A DNA stretch of 33,470 nt, taken from positions 448,810-482,279 of the forward strand of contig NMRA01000310.1 of NCBI GenBank assembly GCA_002633005.1, written 5' to 3'. The notes below the pieces were generated by a model. The model worked only from the letters and a program-made list of their open reading frames with translations, was not told where the DNA came from and searched no databases. The stretch comes from Phoronis australis (Eukaryota; Phoronida; Phoronidae). Shown here in pieces: positions 9,501-18,980 of the stretch (position 1 is its first letter; the number at the start of each line of letters is the position of its first letter). Both the position numbers and the translations under genes were made by a program.

Positions 9501-12500
9501 GTATATGAGGGTTGATTAAGATCTTCATTATGTGTGTACATCCCATCAGGATATACCTGTAGTGTTTATGTCATAACTTCATCTCAGTTGTTGTGAGCTA
9601 ATAGCCTGGTAGACAAAACAAAGCATATCCTTCTAGACTGCGTTCCGACACATTTTGAAAGCTGCGCCCCAGTACTGTTTAAAAGGAGAAGTGCCGCGCT
9701 TGTTCATTTTTAGCAACATGCTGATATGTCACATGGTCAGGTGACTCGTTCTAGCCATATTCCAGTCTCACTAGGGGGCTCGTCATTAATAGAGCTACAA
9801 TATTCACTAGAGCCTCACCAGATAAAGCTGACATGGCAGGGCTAACACGGAACAGCTGCTCCTGTGCAAGTGCATGTGTAAACACATCTGACACGGGAGT
9901 GAGTGACATCGCAGCGGCCAGTTTTTGATACTGGTTTGATTGGTAGAAGGAGTTACCCTCGATCAGGTGCTCCAGTGTCAAGACAACTGCACATCTAAAC
10001 ACAACTTTTTTTAATTCCCGTAATTCTGCTTGCGTTATCTTATAGGAGAACCCTGCTCTTGGTTGGTGGGAAAAGTTTGTTGGGCCTGGCTGTGCTGTGG
10101 ACACGGATGAATTCTTTGTCATCTGCACCAATACACTCGGTGGCTGCTATGGTACTAGTGGCCCGTCGTCCATCAATCCAGCCACTAACTTGGTAAGGCG
10201 TCTCTGATTTGCATGGCAATTGTGAAATACGGAGAGCCCTGACATGTCTGGCTTCTGTGCGCATTTCACAATCTGTTCCTGTGTGAACCAATCGACAAAA
10301 ACCTTTCTACTCTGAATTTGCAAAACAAGTTGTTGATAACTGCTACAACTTGCAGTTTCCGTGGAGACAGTTGCATCTCTCAACATTTGGGCTTAAATGG
10401 ACAGAATTTCTAGCAAATGGATAAAATTTGTGATCAAATCCGTAATTCACGCTTCTCCGTGAGACCGCAACTGGAAATACACGCTTGAGCATTAGTCACT
10501 TGCAGGGGTCCCAGATTTTGAGAACCAGTTTGATGCTGGTTATTCATTGGAGGAAACTGGTTCTAAAAATGCAGAACCCCTGTAAGTGACTGTTACCCAC
10601 CTTTGTGTACAGTACCATTATTTCCTTTGCGGTGACAACAGGCCGCTTCCTGTTTTAAAAACCATTTTTGTGTCTTCATATCTGCGAATCGGTGGTTACA
10701 TCCCATACGCAGCAGTTTCACTGAACAGCCATCGGAGAGACGGTGGTTCTCAAAACCCACTTGCACCCCGATTTACATCCTTGTTCAACACTGTGTTTCT
10801 AATTCGCTGACTTGCTGTTCCAGCCGTACGCCACGTCGTTCCCCTTGCTGAGAGTTGAGGACATGGTACGGGCCCAGTTCCTCTTGCTGGACCACCTTGG
10901 CATTGAAAAGGTCAGGGGTCATTGTGTTTAGCTACATTGTGACCGAACTGCCACAGTCTTTCTAAATTTCTTCAGTTTATAGAGTCTAGGTCAATTATTG
11001 AACCTCTGTCCAGTTCAAGAATTATACTACAGCAAGTTATTTGTAACCTGTACTTGAATGGTGCAAAACATCCATTAACCATGGGTAATAAAAATGTATA
11101 CAAAATGAAAGCGAGTAAAAGAAATACAAAGAATGAAAGACGTATTATTATTAGTGATTGTTGGAACCTTCTCCATTGCTTCTAGCGGCAGATCATGGAG
11201 GAACATCCAAAAGTGTGCCCTATCAACACCTCAGTTTTACCCCAAAGAGATTTCTGTCTGCAACTTAACTAAGAACCTGTCTGGGTTAACAGTCAATTGG
11301 TAACTCTGAATAAACAATTCTTTGATGTGACATTGTTGACCTCCTGACTGCATTGGTAGGGAAGTTGACTTTCAGTAAGCACTAATTCTCTTATTTGATT
11401 AACTATCGAATTAATCTCTCCAGGGTGTCTCCTCATTCCAGGCTGGGCTGTACAGAAACAAATTTCTTTTCAGTCAGGACCATAAACCCTTTGTTGATCT
11501 GTGTTTAGTTACACAGTCCAACTGGGACAGTTGTATGACCAAGAGCAGGGGTCACAAAGAACTACTTTCACTGACCTTACATGTCAAATTCAAAAGGCCT
11601 ACTGTGCATGTGTGAATGACAACCATGATTTACAACCCTCCCTAAACCTCTAAGCTGATATGGGGACTAGGTCCAAGGCCAAAATGTTGGTATTTGTTGG
11701 TTGATCACCTGCTCACTTGCGTAGTGTCCAAGAGTGGTGATTGATCGTGGGGTGGATCTTGGCTTTATGTCGATCTTTGCAGACTGATGTTGTGTAGTTT
11801 TAGTGGAATATATTAATGCTGATGGTAAGATAAGATTCTTTATTTAGAGAGGATAAAAACAATGTTAAGCACAGCTTGTCTACCATGTGGTCCTCTAAAA
11901 CAATAAACAAGAACAAAGTATACAATATTAATAATTAAAAGTAAATAAAAATAATTTTAGGATGACCTACATACAGATGAGAAAGACTAAGTACAATGGA
12001 ATGATTTATAAATATTAAATATTATAATTGTATTTGCAATTTATTAAGTGAGAGATGAGATATGAGGAATTGTTTATTACAGAAAATGTAATGTACAACC
12101 AGGTTTACTGTCAACATGCGTTCCAGTTTTCTGTCTACTTGTATGGTTATATACTGTCCCCTATAATTCTGTTGCAGCTCCATGGTTCTGTTGGCTCTTC
12201 TCTGGGAGGAATGTGTAGTCTGANCGTCTGCTGTTATGTACCCAGAACGAGTTGGAAGGTAACATATAGCCTCAGAACAAAAAATCCTTGCTATCCCCTT
12301 GAGTACAGTGAACCAAGTATAGCCTATATTGTTGCCACCAGGTTGCGAGACCGTCTTGTCCACGAGTCCTCTTACCTTGAACTGGGTCTAACCTGAACCG
12401 TCTCTAAGTAAGTGATTATCTTCTATTGCACTGCCAAACATGTCAGGGGAAATCGAGGACATTTCATGAGTACAGTCAATAGTTTGGAAAAGGTGTAATT

Positions 12501-15500
12501 TATGAAACTGGGAAGCATAAGAATTTACCAAAAGTAGAAATGTTTGCTTGGCATTGCTTTGATGCCAGATATTACAAGACATTGCCACGTCTTTTTATCA
12601 CAAAATACCACATTTGGTTACTCGTGAAAATGGTCTGACCTGGTTTAAGTGTTAAGATAATATCCAGGTGTTGGCTTACGCACTAAATGACCAATAGTGA
12701 TAAACCGGTGTCCATGACATTCATAGCCAGTTTTTGTTTGACCCGGTTATATCAACTGGTCTATGGCAGTTTGTGATATTACACACAGGGTGTTTACAGG
12801 TGTTACCGAGACCCTCTCTGATCCGGCTTATTTCATTGCGTAAATCGACCGTTATTCTCTGATGGGGGGCTATATTAGGGATACAGCACTGGTTCTGTAA
12901 TATTATCTGTACATTGTACTATAAAAAGAGACACACACAATTTGAGTGTCGTACAATAGTATTGGCTTCAAGTTACTTTTAAGGTTACATGGGACCTTAT
13001 TGCCATGTCGGTATTAGTAGCCAAATATTTAAAAAAACAACAGATTTTAACTCATTGAAAGTACATATTTTCTGAAAGCAGAAAGCCTTTAGAGGTTGAT
13101 TTTTTCATTTTCACCAGTTTTTCCTTAATTGGGATACGTGACCATGTTTTTTAGTAAATTTAGCAAAACAAGAAAGAGACACTGATAGCAAAACAGCGGT
13201 TAAATATTTGTTCACCAAATGTCATTTGATATGAATGTGCAATATGTAATTTCAACAATGCGTAATTTTTTAGTTTAGTTTCCTATTAATTTTTGGTTTT
13301 CGTTTGTCCAACATGTCATTTTTATGGAAATTATTATCAGTCCCATTTTTGAGAGCCCCTCTTTCCAAAATTTTGAGAGGATTTTGGGATGACTGGTGTA
13401 CTTTTATTGATTGACTGATGCCAAACGAAGTTATGTAACACATGTTATCCTACAGTAGTACAGTACCTTAATACACTGATAACCCAGAGAGTTATCTTGA
13501 GGGTTAGATAACAGTTTGGTGGGAAAACATAATGGACATGCTGTGATGTTCAGTGGAAAATCACATTTCAGATATCCTGTGTTGCATGGAGTTGATGGGA
13601 TGAAGGATGAATATTTTCATTTTCTTGTGCTTTTGTAGAGTATATTGCTTAGTGTGTGTGATAAATAGATAATTAACAAAATAGATAATTAACAAAATAG
13701 ATAATTAACAAAATAGATAATTAAGAAAATAGATAATTAAAAAAAAATAGATAATTAACATGTTCTTGACCCTTATTTAGACCCTTTATTTGATTTTGAA
13801 GAATTGTTTTCCGAATCCTGTTCGAGGGTCAACCTCACCGTTAAGTAATCTATATTTATTAGGCATGTACAAGTTAGAATGTGGAAAGGATTCCAAGGCT
13901 GTGCCTCTAAATTCCAGCTTCAATTCTCTAAACCCCAATCTCATACCAGCAGACACAGTGACCAAACTCCAGTCTCGGGGCCTAAACTCCAGTCCTGGGG
14001 ACCAGATTACTGTCTGGGTTTGGTCACCAATTAAACGGCATTTTCTGTGTTGTAGTTAAGATGTGGGAGTCTGGGGATTTGTAGTGCAACTTGGGTGACT
14101 GCTGATCTAGGACTTGGTTTCTCAGGAATTTAGAGGTGTGGCCATGGAATCGTTTCCACCCCCTGCAGAATATGTCTCCATCAAATTGTGTTTTTGAAAA
14201 CGAAAATTTGGATTGTTCTTCAGACTGATCTCGATCTCGTCGTGTGCCCAGTCTCACCCGTCAAGCATTGCCATGAGATACCTGCAGAGGAAGTGCATCA
14301 TGACCGATCCAAACTGGAACAAGGGGCACTATTACCAGAGCGCCTACCCGGGGATGGGTATGAAACTTGCTAGGTGAGGGTAAAGAGTCGCGCACACAAA
14401 CACAGCACGTGTGCTACATCTAATTGTCGCGTGGCACGATTTCTCAGACAAATGGCAGAGCCTCGTTCTGATGTGATTTGTGTGTATTTGTAAGATAATG
14501 AGTTACTTGTCTGGGTTGCCACCCTTCAGGCGACGAACGGTCAGGTGAAGCGACATCATGCCATATTCTGGCTGGAGTATATACCTCTATCTTTGCTGAA
14601 GGAGACATGAAATGGTTCTTTTGACTCCTGTACATTTTAATGTCCTTAAAATGATGAAAGCATTTGCACGAACAAAGCGTTCATGTGGTATACTAATCAC
14701 TCACCCCTCAAATATTTTGTTTTAAACGTTCATGCTTGGCTTATCGCCCTTTCCATTGATTTTTAGTTTCCCAGCAAGGCGCTGTATGCTTTAAACCAGG
14801 CGAGTGTAGCAGTACACGTAATCAACCAAAAAGGCTACTGCGAATTCTTGCCAAATCAAGACACAGTATGCCCGAAAAGCGGAATTTTGTTTGATCATTT
14901 TGTCCATGAAACAAATGCAGCACCAAAATTATGTGTTGTTCCATATTTAAGCTTTGCACGACAGCTCCCATTGGACAAAATTTTGAAAATTAATGGCCTA
15001 TCACCGGAATTTTAGAAGTGCTTAAAAATGAAGAAGGGCAGTTTTGATATTTAAGTTTGTCTGAAGTTTGTGAAATTTCAATATATCCACTTTAAGTACT
15101 CCCAGAGAGCAATCTCCCCAAGGCATTAAAGCTCCCATAATATTTCACTCGCGCTCTCAAGGTAGAATACAGCGCTGTATTTCAGCAACTTTTTACAGCA
15201 TGGTGGATGTACAGCAGGCTCACCTGTGAGGCTGGAGGTTGATTCCCTAGTTGTCTTGAAGACTATGAGTATTGTACTATGCCTCAATGTGCCTGGTGTT
15301 AGTTCAACGCTCATTGATATAATCACAAGTCTTGAGCATGTCATTTTCACATCTTCAAAGTTATAATGTTAAGTTATCCATCCTTCATAACCCAATGCGA
15401 TATCCTGTCCAAAATGTAATATTGTTAGTGACCCATTTCTGACTTGAAAATTTGACTAAAACCACTGAGTACTAGTACTAGGGCCTTAATACAAATAACA

Positions 15501-18500
15501 TTCATTGATTTGATTGAATGAGCAGTGCAGGTCGAGCATTTTGGGTCTCAATTATGGAGTACAAAGACAGTGTTACACGCTTGTATTTCTGACTGCAATT
15601 TGGATTATAAATTGTCTTGGAAATAGTATGCTTTAGTTTCATTCTGTGTCAGAAATTNCCCCCCCCCCCCCCCCCCATTGCACTGGCATAAGCTACCACC
15701 AAAGCTAACACCATTGATATTTCCTATTTGCAGAGAGATCGCTACGCTCACCTACCGTAGTGGACCAGAATGGGATGACAGATTTGGTCGGCAATACATT
15801 GACCCTGATGCCCCAGTGGAGCTGTGTCCAACTTTTCTGATTGAAAGCTATCTCGACCACCAGGGAGAGTCCTTCTGCAACAAGTTTGACCCCAACTCCC
15901 TGCTCTACATTTCTAAGGTGAGGTTCTATTGCTGAATTTTAATTTTTTTTTCTTTGATAATGGTTGCTTGCGTTCATTACTAGCGGATGGGTATTAACGG
16001 TTGTTGTCCAACAATTCTTATCGTCTGGTCAAGTTTGTTTCAATCCCCAGTAATTCTAGCTTGCTATCCCCGTCAGGCTATGGACCTGTTCGATCTCAGT
16101 GAAGGTTATGACTCCTTAAACCACAGCTTGTCATTCGTGAAACAGCCTGTCATGGTGATTGGTGTGCAGACGGACATTCTCTTCCCCATCTGGCAACAGA
16201 GGGAGCTGGCTAAGTTGCTGCAAGATTCAGGTGACCACTGAACATTAATTGAGTGTCACTTGTTAGTTCAAGTACAAAAGGGAAAAACTAGGTTTTAGAA
16301 ATTGCAGTAATATTAATTTCAAAAAAGTGTTAATAAAAAGCACCTTGAAAGTTCCAAAGTACAGTATACACCAGACAAAATGACCCGGAATTTGCCGTCA
16401 TGACAGCCAGGCAGAAGCCAAATTCATCGTCAAAGTGATTTTCCCATAACAGGAAAGTTACTAGTAAGGTGGCAAAACAATTCTGTAATAATGATTTTGC
16501 TCCAGTACTAGTTATTAGTGATTTATGTTTTTATTGCTTACTTTTGTCTTGTACTGTGTGTTGTTGAGGCTACTTTTTATTCATGTATTATAGAGTTGCA
16601 CTAGCTTTGCTGCTCTGCTGTTGAATTATTTCATTCACATTGAAGTCGTTGTTCAATACCATCCATTCGAATACACTCACAATAATCAAGTGGGTGTCGG
16701 TTGCCATTATCACTGTCTGGCTGGCTCTATCTCTTCTCAAATGCCTTGATTGTTTTTCTTGAAATTTTTATGTTTGGAGAGAAGACGATATGTGCAACTT
16801 TTTTGGGACGGATTTGGCTACTGCTGTGCTCCCTGCTATCCTCGTCTTCCCGTAATAAATCCCTAGTTGTGTCATGAATTTTTGTGAATTTCGGCAGAAA
16901 TGTTTGTGTTTAGAAGAGGATGACGCCTGCCCATTTTCTAGTGAACTTTGCTTGCAATGAGCCCTCTAGTGGCAGTTTTAGGAGTATGGTGTCTGTTTTT
17001 AGCATCCACCATTCTGAATCGTTTGTTCCTGAGGAGAGCATAACTGTTATTGATGTTCCAACATATGCAAGTACTGTGTCACCCAGGGCTTGGAATTTTC
17101 ATCTTTTTTGGTTTCGATTTCCTCAGATTTGATTTTCTGTTATATCTTTTTCGTCTCTTTTTTATCTTGACTTTATTCATGCAAAAATGATTATTTCAGT
17201 TGGAATTTACATCACAAAAAATATTTCTACAACACAATAAATATTTCTATCGCACAAGCCTATTTATTTGCGGAACGATACATCACCTGGAAATTTTTTT
17301 CTCATTTTTGTCATTAGTCTTTCCAAGCCCTGGTGACCTCTAGTGGCAGGTATTGCAAACTGGCCATGATGCAATCTGATAAGGATGTCAGGCACTATGA
17401 ACTGGACATGTCTCCAGTTTGAATAGTCTAGTCCATCAAAGGAGTGAAAAGGTGAAAACAAATGTCTTGATTCGGTTGGCAACTCTTGGTAATATCAACA
17501 GCTAAATGTGTATGGACGGACATAAAGTGGCATATATAGTCCACTAAATTAAGACTTGCAGTTTGCTCAGGAATTTCAGATGTTGCAGTAAGGTGGCGCT
17601 AGCTGTACAGGGTGGTCTATCATAACACAATTACATTTCTTTGTGTCGGACTCCATGGGTACGGAGCTCGTTGATGAATTGATGTGAAGTTTGGAAGGTT
17701 TGCTTCTATCGTGTTCCGCGACGGTTTTTCATGAAATTTGACATTCATGTTCTCACTCAGGACGTGACTGTACTTAATTTTGCTCAGATCAGTGATTAAT
17801 TTTTTGGGCCCACCTTATCATCCACAAGACCTTGTGCTCGTAATTTTAGGTTTACTACCATTGCTCCCTCTAGTGGAAATGTTTGAAATAATGATTACCT
17901 CTAGTGTCTTTGCGGTTTTGTGATGTACTCACGGTTGTGTGTGTAAGTGCCCTGCATTGCTGTCATGATACTTCTGTTGAAGTATGTTTGCATCATGTGA
18001 TCTGATGTCATTCTGCAGGTAACAAGGCAGTGACCTTTTATGAGCTGAACTCCATGTTTGGGCATGACACGTTCTTGCTAGATCTGAACGGAGTGGGAGC
18101 CGCCGTCAAGGTAAGTTTGCCTGCAACTGCTGCACATTTATAGCGTGATGTTCAAACATCCCTGGTCCATGCTAGGTCACTCTAGCCTAGCCCGACACAG
18201 GCACATCACTGGGCGTATGGGTAGCCCAATGTGTCCTGAGTACTAGTGGCGTTGAAACCCCCAAAACACTTGGTAGAATCTTGCCCAGCTTTTTTCGAGT
18301 ACCGGTTCAGGTAGAAATCTTTTCACACGTCTTGTATTAATTAGGTCACGTGATGTGGCCACAGGTACAAGGGGGTTGGAATGATCAATGACAAAAAAGA
18401 GGAAACATTTCCAGGTGATGTGTCGTTCCACAAATAAACAGGCTTTTACTATAGAAATATTTTTGCATTGTAAAATTTAACTGAAAGAAATGCTTTTGCA

Positions 18501-18739
18501 TGAATGAATTCAAAATAATAATAAAAAGGAGATGAGAAAAGGGGAAACTAGAAGTCAAATAAGAGGAAATCTCTTAAAAGATGAAGATTCCAAGCCCCGC
18601 AGGTGGCAGGCTGACCAGACTCAGAAATATTTGCGAACTTAAATTACATTGTTGTATTTAGGGTTTCCTTGAAACCAACATGGCGGAGACTGGCTGGGTA
18701 AGGAAAGAAACCCACAACAAAGATCGTAGATTGTTCTAA
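9291..18739 (+). CDS. MetX-type homoserine O-acyltransferase-like protein (9 exons)
   Basis: Nine exons (9291-9500, 10046-10192, 10824-10910, 12178-12258, 14224-14373, 15734-15917, 16077-16230, 18019-18110, 18662-18739) join in consistent phase into 393 residues, close to the bacterial MetX length of roughly 350-380. MetX enzymes are alpha/beta hydrolase-fold transferases that move an acyl group from acyl-CoA to the homoserine hydroxyl. Visible family marks are ETWGTLN (exon 1), [14 protein letters not shown] (residues 102-115), the nucleophile elbow GSSLGGM with Ser156, TYRSG with Arg233, VQTD with Asp319 and FGHD with His353, so the Ser-Asp-His triad is complete. The first ATG lies 4 bases inside an exon (acceptor AG at 9285-9286), so a further 5' exon, untranslated or coding a leader, must exist. 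Exon 4 contains an N and one surplus base. Family membership is firm; acyl donor and natural substrate in an animal are not determined. Confidence 0.9.
10046..10192 (+). CDS. MetX-like exon 2
   Basis: Phase 0 to 0, 49 codons, between acceptor CTTATAG and donor GTAAGG. It encodes [15 protein letters not shown] and then [14 protein letters not shown], the most diagnostic MetX signature in the window. Reading frames open on the opposite strand cross this exon and its flanking intron (see findings). Confidence 0.93.
10495..10590. repeat. 96-bp hairpin, copy 1 of a mobile-looking family
   Basis: Arms of about 37 bases (GTCACTTGCAGGGGT... and ...ACCCCTGTAAGTGAC) enclose an inner stem AGAACCAGTTT/AAACTGGTTCT and a 22-base loop. 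Inner stem and loop recur at 21711-21816; the outer arm does not. It lies in intron 2 of the MetX-like gene. Confidence 0.85.
10824..10910 (+). CDS. MetX-like exon 3
   Basis: Phase 0 to 0, 29 codons, between acceptor TGTTCCAG and donor AAG/GTCAGG. It encodes [18 protein letters not shown] then LLDHLGIEK, matching the MetX segment just before the nucleophile elbow (FP..V.DMV.AQ..LLDHLGI). Confidence 0.92.
11826..12020 (-). repeat. Possible non-LTR retroposon tail
   Basis: Read on the minus strand, the AT-rich stretch ends ...CTCTAAATAAAGAATCTTATCTTAC, an AATAAA followed by a short TTATC-type terminal repeat as in many LINE/SINE 3' ends. There is no coding remnant. Confidence 0.35.
12178..12258 (+). 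CDS. MetX-like exon 4, nucleophile elbow, with N and one surplus base
   Basis: It begins [15 protein letters not shown], where Ser156 in GSSLGG is the predicted catalytic nucleophile. After the N at 12224 the direct reading frame loses homology. The frame shifted by one base gives [10 protein letters not shown], as expected for the family, and leaves the split codon AG that exon 5 completes with A. So one surplus base lies at or next to the N. An assembly or base-calling error is likelier than a true mutation because all the other exons are intact. Confidence 0.85.
12495..12680. repeat. Dispersed repeat family 1, copy 2
   Basis: Same orientation as the copy at 1729-1900; it lies in intron 4 of the MetX-like gene. 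The divergence indicates an old interspersed repeat rather than a recent duplication. Confidence 0.65.
13062..13250. repeat. Dispersed repeat family 2, copy 2
   Basis: It aligns in the same orientation with 6990-7170 (TATTTTCTGAAAGCAGAAAG, GGTTGATTTTTTC, ATTGGGATACGTGACCATG, TTTAGCAAAACAAGAAAG). It lies in intron 4 of the MetX-like gene. Confidence 0.55.
13664..13760 (+). repeat. 17-bp tandem repeat, about six copies
   Basis: Unit AATAGATAATTAACAAA, the last copies degenerate (AAGAAA, AAAAAAA variants). AT-only apart from one G and one C per unit; intronic. Confidence 0.93.
14224..14373 (+). CDS. MetX-like exon 5
   Basis: The acceptor TTCTTCAG ends at 14223. The exon's first base completes an Arg codon split with exon 4. 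It then reads [19 protein letters not shown], followed by [14 protein letters not shown] and YPGMGMKLA, and ends with two bases of another split Arg codon before GTGAGG. The segment corresponds to the MetX cap-domain entry (DPN/W..G.YY motif). Confidence 0.93.
   Translation, partial: TDLDLVVCPVSPVKHCHEIPAEEVHHDRSKLEQGALLPERLPGDGYETC
14374..15733 (+). other. MetX-like intron 5, nothing recognised
   Basis: About 1.36 kb, from GTGAGG to TATTTGCAG, with no repeat or frame of note besides the poly-C tract near its end. Confidence 0.7.
15658..15676 (+). other. Ambiguous base plus poly-C tract
   Basis: An N followed by 18 C, 57 bases before MetX-like exon 6. A homopolymer of this length is a common site of length error; splice signals downstream are unaffected. 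Confidence 0.95.
15734..15917 (+). CDS. MetX-like exon 6
   Basis: The acceptor TATTTGCAG follows an N-marked poly-C tract. One base completes the split Arg codon, followed by 61 codons starting [19 protein letters not shown]. Arg233 of TYRSG is the position that in studied MetX enzymes contacts the substrate carboxylate. The end of the exon reads [20 protein letters not shown] and then SLLYISK; the donor is GTGAGG. Confidence 0.94.
16077..16230 (+). CDS. MetX-like exon 7 (catalytic Asp)
   Basis: It follows acceptor CCCGTCAG, starts in phase 0 at [14 protein letters not shown], and contains [13 protein letters not shown], whose Asp319 aligns with the triad aspartate. It ends one base into a Gly codon before GTGACC. 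Confidence 0.94.
16961..17908 (-). promoter_or_regulatory. Cluster of CTCF-like motifs in MetX-like intron 7
   Basis: The minus strand reads CTGCCACTAGAGGGC at 16975-16961, a full match to the CTCF core CCASYAGRKGGC. CTGCCACTAGAGGTC at 17349-17335 and CCACTAGAGGGAG at 17876-17864 are one mismatch away, and GACACTAGAGGTA (17908-17896) is weaker. All four share one orientation within 950 bases. Binding is inferred from the motif only. Confidence 0.45.
18019..18110 (+). CDS. MetX-like exon 8 (catalytic His)
   Basis: It follows acceptor TTCTGCAG. Two bases complete the split Gly codon, then [20 protein letters not shown]. His353 of GHD is the triad histidine. It ends in phase 0 before GTAAGT, with an intron of about 550 bases to the last exon. 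Confidence 0.93.
18662..18739 (+). CDS. MetX-like exon 9 (C-terminus and stop)
   Basis: It follows acceptor TGTATTTAG and encodes 25 residues from [16 protein letters not shown] to the basic tail DRRLF, then TAA at 18737-18739. GFLE fits the final helix of MetX proteins. Phase and position agree with exon 8. Confidence 0.82.
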   Translation, partial: GFLETNMAETGWVRKETHNKDRRLF

Positions 18740-18974
18740 AGATGGCGCTCTGGACAGACTGACCACCAGGATTGATGACAGGACAATGTACAGATTCCTG
18801 TGCAGATATTAAACATCATCAGCTGAATATCTATAACCATGTTATAAACGGTGCAGCTACAGCTTAACAGCCGAGGTTCTCAGTAACAAGGATGCATCCA
18901 AGGCCAGAAAAGCATATTTGGTTCTAGTCTGTTTTTCATTGAAAATCTAGTTGATATTGCAGTATGTTTTTTTC

Positions 18975-18980
18975 AATAAA
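18975..18980 (+). terminator. Candidate polyadenylation signal of the MetX-like gene
   Basis: AATAAA lies about 235 bases after the stop codon. A second AATAAA is at 19066-19071. Either could define the 3' end; there is no transcript evidence. Confidence 0.35.

Noticed and set aside
12055-12396. 113-codon plus-strand frame read straight through exon 4
   Set aside because: It includes intron sequence on both sides and the wrong frame after the N; only 12178-12258 is exonic.
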